Assembly: GCF_029714305.1 (NCBI RefSeq)
Contig: NZ_CP121647.1
Coordinates: 6,468,501 to 6,532,500, forward strand
Length of the DNA: 64,000 bases
Source of the DNA: Bradyrhizobium sp. CB3481
Lineage (GTDB): Bacteria; Pseudomonadota; Alphaproteobacteria; Rhizobiales; Xanthobacteraceae
Reading direction: 5' to 3'
The translations under genes and the position numbers were made by a program. Below are positions 1 through 8,186 of this stretch, piece by piece; positions within the stretch are counted from its first letter, which is position 1, and each line of letters begins with the position of its first letter. A model generated the notes under the pieces. It had not been told where the DNA came from. It made no database searches and saw nothing but the letters and a program-made list of their open reading frames with translations.

Positions 1-592
1 GATAGGTCTCGAAGAACGCCGCGCTGTCCTTGTCGGGGCAGAAGAACGGATTGCGCGAGACCTCGTCCCAGTCCCATTTGTTGCGGTCGATCTTGTGCGG
101 GCCCATCTGCACCAGCGCGCCGCGCACCTTCACGCCGGAGAGGATCTTTCGCGCGATGGCGCCGGCCGCGACGCGGGTTGCGGTCTCACGCGCCGACGAG
201 CGGCCGCCGCCACGATAATCGCGCAGGCCGTATTTGGCCTCGTAGGTGAAGTCGGCGTGACCGGGACGAAACTTGTCCTTGATCTCCGAATAATCCTTGG
301 AGCGCTGGTCGGTGTTCTCGATCAACAGCGCGATCGGCGTTCCCGTCGTCACCTGCACACCAGTCTCCGGATGCGCCATCACGCCGGACAGGATTTTGAC
401 CGCATCCGGCTCCTGGCGCTGGGTGGTGAAGCGCGACTGGCCGGGGCGGCGACGATCGAGATCCTGCTGGATGTCCTCGTTGGTGAGCGGGATCAGCGGC
501 GGGCAGCCATCGACCACGCAGCCGATTGCGACCCCGTGGCTTTCGCCGAAGGTCGTGACGCGGAACAGATGGCCGAAGGTGTTGTGGGACAT
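1..592 (-). CDS. aroC: Chorismate synthase, N-terminal part (cut by window edge)
   Basis: Chorismate synthase converts 5-enolpyruvylshikimate-3-phosphate to chorismate, the last step of the shikimate pathway, and needs reduced FMN. About 197 N-terminal codons are visible on the reverse strand, starting at the ATG at 592. The protein opens [20 protein letters not shown], the family's first signature. The conserved DRRRPGQS and RPGHADFTY segments and the [14 protein letters not shown] stretch follow. The C-terminal half lies beyond base 1. A short palindromic repeat lies just upstream of the start. Identification is secure; only the missing 3' end is unseen. Confidence 0.96.
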   Translation of the reverse strand, partial: MSHNTFGHLFRVTTFGESHGVAIGCVVDGCPPLIPLTNEDIQQDLDRRRPGQSRFTTQRQEPDAVKILSGVMAHPETGVQVTTGTPIALLIENTDQRSKDYSEIKDKFRPGHADFTYEAKYGLRDYRGGGRSSARETATRVAAGAIARKILSGVKVRGALVQMGPHKIDRNKWDWDEVSRNPFFCPDKDSAAFFETY

Positions 593-637
593 AAGCGTGT
601 CCTAACGCGGGGCTGCACGGCGGTCAAACGCGTAGAC

Positions 638-720
638 CGTCATTCCGGGATGGTCCGAAGGACCAGACCCGGAATCTCGAGATTCCGGGTTCGATGCTTC
701 GCATCGCCCCGGAATGACGG
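638..720. repeat. REP-like palindromic repeat, family A copy 1
   Basis: An imperfect palindrome runs from CGTCATTCCGGG to CCCCGGAATGACGG, with the central core CCCGGAATCTCGAGATTCCGG (split here as CCCGGAATCTC and GAGATTCCGG). The same core and outer arms recur at 14674-14757 and 17114-17192. It lies between aroC and the histidine phosphatase gene and codes for nothing. Confidence 0.85.
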
Positions 721-734
721 CGTAAACGTCTTCT

Positions 735-1334
735 TTAACTATACTTCTTGAGCCCCCCGTCCCGGAACACGTAAACCGCGCCCTGCTCGATCAGAAGGTC
801 GGCGGCGCTCGCCGGCGTTTCGATGCCGAGCGCCACCATGAGCGCCCGCGCGGTGCCGCCATGGGCCACGGCAACGGTGTCCGCGCGAACGGAATCGTAC
901 CAGTCGTGCATCCGCGCCTGCACCTCGGCGTAGGTCTCGCCGCCTTCCGGCGCCATCGTCCATTTCGCGGTCAGCCGTTTGGCGTACAGCACCGGATCGG
1001 CCGCCTGCATCTCGGCCAGGGTCGAGCCTTCCCAGACGCCGTAGCCGATCTCGCGCAGGCGGTCGTCGAGCGCGTATCCTTCCGACGGAAGCTGCAATGC
1101 CCCGCGCACCAATTCCATCGTCGTCCGCGCGCGCAACAGCGGGCTTGCGACGAATGGCAGCGCTGAAATGTCGCGGCCTTCGCGCTTGAAGAGATCGGCG
1201 AGGACAGCGCCGGCATGGACCGCCTGCCGCCGGCCAAGATCGTTCAGCGCGATGTCCCGCGTGCCCTGCAGCCTGCCTTCCGCATTCCACGACGTCTCGC
1301 CATGGCGAATGTAGTAAATAACGGGCGCAGGCAT
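735..1334 (-). CDS. Histidine phosphatase family protein (phosphoglycerate mutase-like)
   Basis: A 199-residue protein of the histidine phosphatase superfamily, which transfers phosphate through a phospho-histidine. The RHGETSWN catalytic motif stands about ten residues from the start. A second catalytic His follows in VAVAHGGTARAL near residue 152. The ATG at 1334 was chosen because it puts the RHG motif at the usual distance; an upstream GTG/TTG-type extension to 1454 reads as low-complexity and lacks homology features. Substrate cannot be told: relatives act on phosphoglycerate, cobalamin precursors or sugar phosphates. It is divergent from the sigma factor gene. Confidence 0.88.
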   Translation of the reverse strand: MPAPVIYYIRHGETSWNAEGRLQGTRDIALNDLGRRQAVHAGAVLADLFKREGRDISALPFVASPLLRARTTMELVRGALQLPSEGYALDDRLREIGYGVWEGSTLAEMQAADPVLYAKRLTAKWTMAPEGGETYAEVQARMHDWYDSVRADTVAVAHGGTARALMVALGIETPASAADLLIEQGAVYVFRDGGLKKYS

Positions 1335-1516
1335 CGGACTGTCAGCTATTCCTTCGCAACCGAATGGGCGAGCAGCCCTGATTTTGGCGACATCCGCTTT
1401 CCTAGCGCGCTCTTCCGTCAAGCTTTCCTTTGGAGCCTGGAGGTACACCAGCACTCCGGCGCGGTCGAGCCTGAATCGGCTTTTCGATTAACGCCGTTTC
1501 CGCTAGGCCTCAATGG

Positions 1517-1550
1517 CCGGAATAGACGCGGTGACTTGGTGTTATTCCGG
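1517..1550. promoter_or_regulatory. Inverted repeat upstream of the ECF sigma gene
   Basis: CCGGAATA (1517-1524) and TATTCCGG (1543-1550) form a perfect 8-bp inverted repeat separated by 18 bases, 33 bases before the first candidate sigma start. It sits in the divergent region shared with the phosphatase. It may be an operator or part of an autoregulated promoter; no function can be proven from sequence. Confidence 0.35.
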
Positions 1551-1582
1551 ATAAGGCGTTCGCGCCCGACAACCCTTGCGGC

Positions 1583-2080
1583 ATGGTACCGATGAGCGCG
1601 TTTCGTCAAAGTGTCGAAGCCATGATTCCGGCGCTCCGCCGCTATGCGCGCGCGCTGGCGCGCGATGCCGATATCGCCGACGATCTGGTGCAGGATACGC
1701 TGGTGCGCGCGCTGCGTTCGGAGCGGCTGTTTCTCGGCGGCGACGTCAGGAGCTGGCTCTATACGATCCTGACCAATCTGAACAAGAACCGGCGGCGGTC
1801 GCTGGCGCGGCGGCCGCAATTCATGCCGCTGTCGGACAACAATCCCGACGCCAGCGGCACCGAAGCCGAAGGCCGCGACATCGCCCGCGCGCTGGCGACG
1901 CTGGTGGAAGAGCAGCGCTCGGTGCTGCTCTTGGTGATGCTGGAAGGCTTAAGCTACCGCGAGGTCGCCGACATCCAGGGCGTGCCGATCGGCACCGTAA
2001 TGTCCCGGCTTGCCCGCGCCCGCGCGCATGTCAAAGCTTCGCTCGAGGGTGAGCGCACGGCGCTGCGGCGGGTGAAATGA
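1583..2080 (+). CDS. ECF-type RNA polymerase sigma factor
   Basis: A 165-residue extracytoplasmic-function sigma factor that directs RNA polymerase to stress or envelope regulons. Region 2 is seen around residues 18-70, with ARDADIADDLVQDTLVRAL, and VRSWLYTILTNL marks its end. Region 4 is at residues 105-155, with EGLSYREVADIQGVPIGTVM. Regions 1.1 and 3 are absent, as expected for the ECF group. A second ATG at 1592 (MSAFRQ) is an equally good start; neither has a clear ribosome binding site. The membrane anti-sigma gene follows 74 bases downstream. Confidence 0.9.
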   Translation: MVPMSAFRQSVEAMIPALRRYARALARDADIADDLVQDTLVRALRSERLFLGGDVRSWLYTILTNLNKNRRRSLARRPQFMPLSDNNPDASGTEAEGRDIARALATLVEEQRSVLLLVMLEGLSYREVADIQGVPIGTVMSRLARARAHVKASLEGERTALRRVK

Positions 2081-2154
2081 AGGCGCGAAAGAGACGGCGT
2101 GTGAAACGCGTTACGGACAGACAGACAGAGCTGGAATAGGCAGAGACGACGACA

Positions 2155-2931
2155 ATGACCGATCGCAACATCCCCGTCACCGAAGACGAGCTGCATGCTT
2201 ACGTCGACAACGAGCTGCCGGCCGAACGCCGCGGCGACGTCGAGGCGTGGCTTGCTGCGCATCCCGACGATGCCGCGCGGGTGCAGTCGTGGCGCGCGAT
2301 GGCGGAAGCACTGCACGCGAGATACGATTCGGTGATCGACGAGGCCGTGCCGAAGCGGCTGGAAATCGAGCGCCTGGTGCGACAGCCGCGCCGATGGTTG
2401 GTTGGCGCGGTCGCAGCCACGCTGGCGGCCTTCATTGTCGGCGGCGGCATGGGCTGGGTGGCGCGCGGTGCGACGGCAGCCGCGCCTTCGGTGCTCCAGG
2501 CCTTCACGGTGCATGCGATCGAGGCGCACCGGCTCTACGTGGTGGAAGTCCGCCATCCCGTTGAAGTACCGGGCAGCGAACGCAGCCATCTGCAGCAGTG
2601 GCTGACCAAGCGCTGCGGCTGGGTGGTGCGCGCCCCCGAGCTGACCAACGCCGGTTTGAAGCTGGTCGGCGGCCGGCTATTGCCGAGCTCCGCGGGCCCC
2701 GCCTCCTTCATGATGTACGAGAGCGCCTCGGGCGAACGGTTCACGATCTACACGGCCAAGTCGGAAGCCGAAGCGACGCAGATGCGCTTCGCGGCGGAAG
2801 GCAAGGAAAGCACGCTGTTCTGGGCCGATGACGGGGTGGTCTACGCGGTGGTCTCGACCGGCACCGACCGGGGACGGCTGAACCAGGTCGCCCAAGCTGT
2901 CTACGATCAGATGGAGAAGAAGGGCGGCTAG
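2155..2931 (+). CDS. Membrane anti-sigma factor
   Basis: A 258-residue single-pass membrane protein. The cytoplasmic N-terminus (ELHAYVDNELPAERR, residues 12-26) matches the anti-sigma domain that clamps ECF sigma factors, but the HxxxCxxC zinc motif is missing, so it is a zinc-independent type. One membrane helix covers about residues 82-104 (VGAVAATLAAFIVGGGMGW). The remaining 150 residues are predicted periplasmic and may sense a signal. Position directly after the sigma gene supports the pairing. The inducing signal is unknown. Confidence 0.85.
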   Translation: MTDRNIPVTEDELHAYVDNELPAERRGDVEAWLAAHPDDAARVQSWRAMAEALHARYDSVIDEAVPKRLEIERLVRQPRRWLVGAVAATLAAFIVGGGMGWVARGATAAAPSVLQAFTVHAIEAHRLYVVEVRHPVEVPGSERSHLQQWLTKRCGWVVRAPELTNAGLKLVGGRLLPSSAGPASFMMYESASGERFTIYTAKSEAEATQMRFAAEGKESTLFWADDGVVYAVVSTGTDRGRLNQVAQAVYDQMEKKGG

Positions 2932-3313
2932 GCCGCCACCGGTTCCGATCAATCGGAACCGATGCTCTGGATTCTTGCTTGACGTGTTTTCTTAACGCGA
3001 ACCAGTGCCCACTTCGCTCGAAAACGCTACGCGCAGGCGCCTTGTCCCAATTCTGACATCGAAAATCTGGAATGAAACCACCAGCCGGTCTCATTAATGC
3101 ACCGGGTGATCACGCGAAAATGAGTAGCGCTCGATCCGCCGATCGGCGCAAGCGGCCTCGATCGGGGTTTGGTACCGCGCTGGTCCCCCTTTCGAGGCCG
3201 CCCCTTTTCCAGAAAACCCTTAGTTTTCAGGAAGAAGCGCGGTTTTTCGGGAAGCTCCGGCTCGGACCCCGCTCTCAGTTCCACACACTATCAACGCCGC
3301 GAATCAGGCCGAA
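2932..3313. other. Non-coding interval with a dispersed element
   Basis: No credible gene. Bases 2940-2961 form a hairpin with perfect 10-bp arms (CGGTTCCGAT, loop CA, ATCGGAACCG). The sequence following to about 3031 contains CGCGAACCAGTGCCCACTTC and GAAAACGCTACG, recognisable as a dispersed non-coding element of Bradyrhizobium-type genomes; a related CGCGAACCGGTACCCAT core recurs at about 7838. The remainder shows nothing I can name. Confidence 0.5.
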
Positions 3314-4273
3314 TCAGCCGAGATCGCTGCGCGGATTGTAGGGATGGCTTTCGCGCCACTTTTCCATCAATGCCTCAAGCTCGGCATCGTTCCCGTCGGG
3401 TAAAATAATTCGGGTGGTCACGAACAGGTCCCCGGTGCCGCCGGGCTTGGGCAGGCCCTTGCCCTTGAGGCGGAAGGTGCGGCCGCTGGAGGTGTTCTTC
3501 GGGATCGACAGCTCGACGGCACTGCCGAGCGTGGGCACGCGGACCTTGCCGCCCAGCACGGCTTCATAAAGCGTGACGGGCAGATCGAACCGCAGATCGC
3601 TGCCGTCGACCTTGAAATGGGGATGCGGCGCGATGCTGACGGTGATCAGGAGGTCACCGGGTGGATGACCGGGCGCGGTCTCGCCCTGCCCTTTCAGCCG
3701 GATCTGCTGGCCGGCGGCGACGCCGGCGGGAATCTTGACGTTGAGCTCCCTGCCCGTCGGCAGGCGCACGCGCTTCTCCCCGCCCTTGACCGCTTCTTCC
3801 AGCGACACCGTCATGGCGACGTTCAGGTCGAGGTCGAGACCGATGCCGCCAGTATCGAATTCGAAGGTACGGCCGCCGCCCGCACGCGCGCCGCGCGCAG
3901 CGCCACCGAACATGCTGTTGAGAATGTCTTCGAAGCCCGCGCCGCCCATGCCGCTCGGACCCCCGCCGGAGCGGAAGGTATAGGACTCGAAGCCGCCCGG
4001 TCCGCCGGCGCGGCCACCCGCCCCGCCGCCGGGAAAGCCCTGGAAACGCGGCTTGCCCTCGGCGTCGATCTCGCCGCGGTCGAACTGCTTGCGCTTGTCC
4101 TCGTCGCCGATGATCTCGTTGGCCGAATTGATCTCGGCAAAGCGCGCCGCCGCCTTCGGATCATTCTTGTTGTTGTCGGGGTGGTGTTTCTTGGCGAGCT
4201 TGCGATAGGCACTCTTGATCGCCGCAGCGCTGGCGCCCCGCGGCACCCCCAAGACCTCATAGGGGTCGCGCAT
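3314..4273 (-). CDS. DnaJ C-terminal domain co-chaperone (CbpA-like)
   Basis: A 319-residue type-II J-domain protein that stimulates the ATPase of DnaK. The J domain occupies residues 1-70, with the invariant HPD tripeptide in KKHHPDNNK. A long Gly/Phe-rich linker (residues 80-130) follows, then the two substrate-binding beta domains of the DnaJ C-terminal region. The four CxxCxGxG zinc repeats of true DnaJ are absent, which points to CbpA or a similar DnaK partner. The start ATG at 4273 lies next to an upstream GGAGACGT-type ribosome site. Confidence 0.9.
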   Translation of the reverse strand: MRDPYEVLGVPRGASAAAIKSAYRKLAKKHHPDNNKNDPKAAARFAEINSANEIIGDEDKRKQFDRGEIDAEGKPRFQGFPGGGAGGRAGGPGGFESYTFRSGGGPSGMGGAGFEDILNSMFGGAARGARAGGGRTFEFDTGGIGLDLDLNVAMTVSLEEAVKGGEKRVRLPTGRELNVKIPAGVAAGQQIRLKGQGETAPGHPPGDLLITVSIAPHPHFKVDGSDLRFDLPVTLYEAVLGGKVRVPTLGSAVELSIPKNTSSGRTFRLKGKGLPKPGGTGDLFVTTRIILPDGNDAELEALMEKWRESHPYNPRSDLG

Positions 4274-4345
4274 CCGTCACGTCTCCTTCACGGAAATTCA
4301 GTTCTAGAGCTTAGGGCAATTCGCCCGCTTTGGCTTCATCTGGTG

Positions 4346-4370
4346 AGCCAGTTGCATTTTTGCAACGGCT
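4346..4370. terminator. Hairpin downstream of the lipoprotein gene
   Basis: AGCC and GGCT with GTTGCA and TGCAAC form a stem around a T-rich loop, just past the lipoprotein stop codon (reverse strand). There is no clear U-tract, so it may be only a weak terminator or an mRNA-stabilising hairpin. Confidence 0.35.
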
Positions 4371-4382
4371 GAACGAGCAAAC

Positions 4383-4787
4383 TTATCCTCTCGTCCAGGG
4401 CTTGATGGTATGAATTTCCCACCGCCCCTGGCCCGCCTTGCAGGCGGCCCCCTGCAGCCAGCTTTCCGAACGGCCGTTGACGTAGCTCGCCAGAAAATCC
4501 CGGCAGGTGCGGCCGTCTTCCGCGGAATAGGCCTGCGACAGCGGCGTCACCGAGCCGCGCGCGCCGGTCTCCGGATTTTCCCAGGGCTGGCTGGTATCCT
4601 TGTCGCCCTTGGTTAGCACGTCGGAGGCGGCGGTGCGGGCAAAGGCGAGATCGCTCTCGGTCGGCGCCGGCGGGGCAGCCGCCTGCCTGCCCAGCGTGCC
4701 GGTGACGTCCTTATCGAGCCTGGCGTAGGCATCGGGGCGCGACAGGCTGCAGCCACTGGTGCCGACTCCGATCAAAATCAATGTCAT
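4383..4787 (-). CDS. Probable outer-surface lipoprotein (RT0821/Lpp0805-like)
   Basis: A small exported protein with a lipobox-like GTSGC near the start, so it is probably lipid-anchored in the envelope. The C-terminal part (YSAEDGRTCRDF ... WLQGAACKAGQGRWEI) matches my memory of the RT0821/Lpp0805 surface-protein family; two cysteine pairs could form disulfides. The ATG at 4787 gives 134 residues. A TTG at 4895 would add 36 residues, but it would lie upstream of the palindromic promoter candidate at 4834-4847. The signal peptide from 4787 lacks the usual positive charge, so the start is uncertain. Function unknown. Confidence 0.65.
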   Translation of the reverse strand: MTLILIGVGTSGCSLSRPDAYARLDKDVTGTLGRQAAAPPAPTESDLAFARTAASDVLTKGDKDTSQPWENPETGARGSVTPLSQAYSAEDGRTCRDFLASYVNGRSESWLQGAACKAGQGRWEIHTIKPWTRG

Positions 4788-4833
4788 TGCCGCACGCGTA
4801 GACCCGATCGCCGATAGGCCAATGCGTCCCCAT

Positions 4834-4847
4834 GCCCTATATAGGGC
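4834..4847. promoter_or_regulatory. Palindromic -10-like element between lipoprotein gene and pdxH
   Basis: GCCCTATATAGGGC is a perfect 14-bp palindrome. It contains CTATAT, the usual alphaproteobacterial -10 hexamer, on both strands. It lies 63 bases before the pdxH start and 47 bases before the ATG of the divergent lipoprotein gene, so one element could serve as -10 for both directions. No good -35 is visible. Confidence 0.4.
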
Positions 4848-4909
4848 TTGCCCGTAAGTGGGCTGCAACGCGCTCTGGGACGCGAGGGTACGCAACTGGG
4901 ACTCCTGCC

Positions 4910-5551
4910 ATGACGGACACGACCTCCATCAAACACCCAGCACCGTTAACATCGGGTGATTTTACCGCGGCCGGGGAACCGTTTGCGCTGTTCGCCGAAT
5001 GGTTTGCGGAAGCCGCGAAATCCGAGCCGAACGATCCCAACGCTATGGCGCTGGCGACCGTCGATCCCGATGGGCTGCCGGATGTCCGGATGGTGCTGCT
5101 GAAGGGCTATGACGCTGATGGTTTCGTGTTCTACAGCCATATCGCCAGCCAGAAGGGCCGCGAGCTCGCCGCAAATCCTAAGGCGGCTTTACTATTTCAC
5201 TGGAAGTCGCTGCGCCGCCAGGTCCGCATCCGCGGCAGCGTGACGCCGGTGACCGATGCGGAGGCCGACGCCTATTTCGCCACCCGGCCGAAGCAGGCGC
5301 AGATCGGCGCCTGGGCCAGCAAGCAGTCGCAGCCGCTGGAAAGCCGCTTCGCCTTCGAGCAGGCGATCGCGCTGGTCGCCGCCAAGCATGTCATCGGCGA
5401 AGTGCCGCGGCCGCCCGGCTGGAGCGGCTGGCGCATCACGCCGGCGCGCATCGAATTCTGGCACGACCGCCCGTTCCGCCTGCACGACCGCATCGAATTC
5501 CGCCGCGATGCGCCTGGACAAGCATGGAGCAAGGTACGGCTCTATCCTTGA
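4910..5551 (+). CDS. pdxH: Pyridoxamine 5'-phosphate oxidase
   Basis: This 213-residue FMN enzyme oxidises pyridoxamine or pyridoxine 5'-phosphate to pyridoxal 5'-phosphate, the final step of vitamin B6 synthesis and salvage. Seen in order: the N-terminal helix [22 protein letters not shown], the FMN-binding segment [11 protein letters not shown] and [15 protein letters not shown], and the C-terminal [24 protein letters not shown] signature with the RLYP terminus typical of PdxH. Length is normal (E. coli about 218). The ATG at 4910 is preferred to an in-frame one at 4832 because it places the first helix as in the family. Confidence 0.95.
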   Translation: MTDTTSIKHPAPLTSGDFTAAGEPFALFAEWFAEAAKSEPNDPNAMALATVDPDGLPDVRMVLLKGYDADGFVFYSHIASQKGRELAANPKAALLFHWKSLRRQVRIRGSVTPVTDAEADAYFATRPKQAQIGAWASKQSQPLESRFAFEQAIALVAAKHVIGEVPRPPGWSGWRITPARIEFWHDRPFRLHDRIEFRRDAPGQAWSKVRLYP

Positions 5552-5592
5552 CGCCATACGCACGCGACGACGTTCAAAGTTGAAAGACCTGC

Positions 5593-6345
5593 ATGCCCGC
5601 TTCATCCAATGCGCCACGGCGCACGCTGCTTCTGACCGGTGCCAGCCGCGGCATCGGCCACGCCACCGCGATCCGGTTTTCCTCAGCCGGCTGGCGCGTC
5701 ATCACCTGCTCGCGGCATGCCTTTCCGGAAATCTGTCCATGGGGCGCTGGCCCTGAAGATCACATCGAGGTCGACCTCGGCAGCCACGACGACACCGTGC
5801 GCGCGATTTCCGAAATCCGCCGGCGGCTGGAAAACGACGAGCTGCACGCGCTCGTCAACAACGCCGCGATCTCGCCGAAGGCCCCGGACGGCGGGCGGCT
5901 CGGCACCATGGACACCGACATCGAAACCTGGACCCACGTCTTTCACGTCAACTTCTTCGCGCCGGTCATGATCGCGCGCGGCCTGATCGAGGAGTTGAAG
6001 CATGCGCGGGGCGCGGTGGTGAACGTCACCTCGATCGCCGGCTCGCGCGTGCACCCGTTCGCGGGCGCGGCCTACGCGACGTCAAAGGCGGCGCTCGCCG
6101 CACTGACGCGCGAGATGGCTTCCGATTTCGGCCGCGTCGGCGTGCGCGTCAATTCGATCGCGCCGGGCGAGATCGACACCTCGATCCTCTCCCCGGGCAC
6201 CGAGAAGATCGTCGAACAGCAGATTCCGATGCACCGGCTCGGCACGCCGGACGAGGTCGCGAAGATCATCTATGTGCTGTGCACGGAAACCAGCTCTTAC
6301 GTGAACGGCGCCGAGATCCACATCAACGGCGGCCAGCACGTGTAG
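5593..6345 (+). CDS. SDR family oxidoreductase
   Basis: A 250-residue short-chain dehydrogenase/reductase with a Rossmann fold. The cofactor motif TGASRGIG stands at residues 16-23, the NNAAIS segment near residue 95, and the catalytic Tyr-Lys in AAYATSKAAL near residue 158, preceded by the catalytic Ser in VTSIAGS. The C-terminal half contains VNSIAPGEIDTSIL and NGAEIHINGGQHV, usual for FabG-like SDRs. It follows pdxH after 41 bases and is probably co-transcribed. The substrate is unknown; the acidic residue after the second strand that sets NAD/NADP preference is not clear. Confidence 0.88.
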   Translation: MPASSNAPRRTLLLTGASRGIGHATAIRFSSAGWRVITCSRHAFPEICPWGAGPEDHIEVDLGSHDDTVRAISEIRRRLENDELHALVNNAAISPKAPDGGRLGTMDTDIETWTHVFHVNFFAPVMIARGLIEELKHARGAVVNVTSIAGSRVHPFAGAAYATSKAALAALTREMASDFGRVGVRVNSIAPGEIDTSILSPGTEKIVEQQIPMHRLGTPDEVAKIIYVLCTETSSYVNGAEIHINGGQHV

Positions 6346-6357
6346 TGCTGCGCATCT

Positions 6358-6440
6358 CGTAGGATGGGTAGAGCGCAGCGAAACCCATCAATCGGCTCAC
6401 GATGCAGCGATGGGTATCGCTTCGCTCCACCCATCCTACG
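6358..6440. repeat. Palindromic repeat, family B copy 1
   Basis: An inverted repeat bounded by CGTAGGATGGGTAGAGCGCA and CCACCCATCCTACG. Family B also occurs at 15708-15795, 28196-28278 and 31935-32017, always between genes. It is about 85 bases long with near-complementary arms and a variable centre. Confidence 0.88.
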
Positions 6441-6461
6441 CAAAAACGCAAAGCCTGCCGT

Positions 6462-6680
6462 TCACTCCGCGCGAAGTTTTCGCTGCACGGTGCGCAGACT
6501 GGCAGCGGCAATATTGAACGTGCTCGAACACTCGTCCTCGTTCTCACCGTCTGCCAGCGCCGCACCGCAGTGCCGGCAAAGCCGCGTCGAGAATGCCTGC
6601 GCCTTGTCACCGGTGCGGCCCTGCTGATAGCGCGCCAGATCGATGACATTGCGTGGCGACATTATGAGTTTCTCAACCAT
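6462..6680 (-). CDS. Small conserved protein with CxxC motif
   Basis: A 72-residue protein of unknown function. It contains RLCRHCGAAL (a CxxC zinc-knuckle half) followed by ENEDECSSTFN, so it may bind zinc through three or more cysteines, though a fourth ligand is not obvious. The ATG at 6680 is preferred because GAGGA stands four bases upstream; an internal ATG at 6662 (MSPRNVIDLARYQQG) is the alternative. It lies downstream of corA on the same strand, separated by a hairpin at 6741-6762. I recognise the type as a small rhizobial hypothetical. Confidence 0.6.
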   Translation of the reverse strand: MVEKLIMSPRNVIDLARYQQGRTGDKAQAFSTRLCRHCGAALADGENEDECSSTFNIAAASLRTVQRKLRAE

Positions 6681-6740
6681 TGGATCCTCGCGGCCTGAGA
6701 CACATGTTATCGCAGACAAGTTTCGACCATTCGTTCAGCC

Positions 6741-6762
6741 CACCGCTCAAATTTTAGCGGTG
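6741..6762. terminator. Hairpin downstream of corA
   Basis: CACCGCT and AGCGGTG form a 7-bp stem around an A/T loop, 48 bases past the corA stop codon on the reverse strand. No U-tract follows, so this is terminator-like rather than a proven terminator. Confidence 0.3.
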
Positions 6763-6809
6763 AGGTTGAGCCGATCTTTCGCACGCCGGGAACCGCGAGA
6801 AGCTGCCGC

Positions 6810-7787
6810 TCACAGCCACTTCTTCCACTTGAAGATAAAGTACGGCAGCACGGCTGCCATGAGCATCATGAACAGCGCCAGCGGATAGCCGTGCGGCCAT
6901 TCGAGTTCCGGCATCGCCTTGAAGTTCATGCCGTAGATCGAGGCGATCAGGGTCGGCGGCATTAGGACAACAGCCATCACCGAGAACAGCTTGATGATGT
7001 TGTTCTGCTCGAGATTGACGACGCCGAGCATGGCGTCGAGCGTAAAGGTGATCTTGTTGGAGAGATAGGAGGCGTGGTCGGTCAGGGAGACGACGTCGCG
7101 CTGCATGGTCTTGAGCTGCTCGCGCATGTCCTTGGACCATTTGACGCCTTCCACCACCGCCGACAGGAAGGCGACGACGCGACCGATCGAGACCAGGCTT
7201 TCGCGGATCTTGGAGACCAGGTCGCCCTTGCGTCCGATCGCGATCAGGATCTGCGAGTATCGCTTGGCCTGTCCGTGGCGCGCGCTCTCGGGCTCGAAGA
7301 TGTCATGGGAGACCTGGTCGACCTCGGCGCCGGCACGCTCCAGAATGTCGGCGCAGCGGTCGATCACCGCATCGAGCAGTTCCATCATGACCATTTCGCC
7401 GGGGATGCCCGGCATGCATGAGCGCGCCAGCTTGTGCTCGATCAGGGCAAACGGCTTCGGCTCGTCGTAGCGGACGGTGACCAGGCGGTGACCGGCCAGG
7501 ATGAACGTCACGGCCGTGGTCTTCGGCATGTTGGTGTCGGAATTGCACATCAGCGTCGCGGTCATGTAGCGGGCGCCGTTCTCGATATAGAGACGACTGG
7601 AAATCTCGATTTCCTGCATGTCCTCCCGCGTCGGGATCGCGATCCCGGCCAGCCGTTCGACCGCGCGATCCTCCTCCGCCGTCGGGTTCAACAGGTCGAT
7701 CCAGACCGCGTTGTCCGGCAGCGCCGCCGGGTCCATGGCGGGAAGCTTCTTGAGGGCGGCTCCGGCAGGAACAAAGACCGAAAACAT
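6810..7787 (-). CDS. corA: CorA family magnesium/divalent cation channel
   Basis: A 325-residue inner-membrane channel for Mg2+ (or Co2+/Ni2+). The long N-terminal cytoplasmic domain carries the helix-rich funnel region. Two membrane helices lie at the C-terminus, and the diagnostic YGMNF loop motif stands at about residues 285-289 between them. A basic C-terminal tail (FKWKKWL) follows. The ATG at 7787 (MFSVFVPAG) was chosen; an in-frame extension to 7832 looks unrelated to the family. It is divergent from the L,D-transpeptidase gene. Confidence 0.92.
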   Translation of the reverse strand: MFSVFVPAGAALKKLPAMDPAALPDNAVWIDLLNPTAEEDRAVERLAGIAIPTREDMQEIEISSRLYIENGARYMTATLMCNSDTNMPKTTAVTFILAGHRLVTVRYDEPKPFALIEHKLARSCMPGIPGEMVMMELLDAVIDRCADILERAGAEVDQVSHDIFEPESARHGQAKRYSQILIAIGRKGDLVSKIRESLVSIGRVVAFLSAVVEGVKWSKDMREQLKTMQRDVVSLTDHASYLSNKITFTLDAMLGVVNLEQNNIIKLFSVMAVVLMPPTLIASIYGMNFKAMPELEWPHGYPLALFMMLMAAVLPYFIFKWKKWL

Positions 7788-8186
7788 GAGCAACTCCGGA
7801 ACGGGGCGACAGGCCGTTGTTCTGACGCGCATTCATCACGCGAACCGGTACCCATTTCCCTGTAAAACGCCATCGGTACCAGCGGCACTAAACCCGATTC
7901 TGGCAAGCGCTTCATGACCCCTGGATTAACCGGCGGTCCATATTTGTGGCGGTGAGGTGGCGCCGGCGCGGCCTTGATCAGGCTGGGGCGTACCCTGTGA
8001 CCCGAAAACAACCGGCGGTCGCAGATGTTGCGGCACAAAAGCCACAGCTGACCTTCCGCAGCGCCGAACGGGGCCGCAAATGCTGGCTTATCGGACGGTA
8101 ATTGCGGATAATGGGATTAATGGAATCGTCGCGTTTCGGGCGCAAGATTGGCCCACGAACGCCAGACTTTCGATTGGAAGTGTACC
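7788..8186. other. Divergent intergenic region corA / L,D-transpeptidase
   Basis: About 400 bases without a credible gene. Around 7836-7870 a CGCGAACCGGTACCCAT core matches the dispersed element seen near 3000. I see no metal-sensing riboswitch consensus, and no promoter I can defend. Confidence 0.4.
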
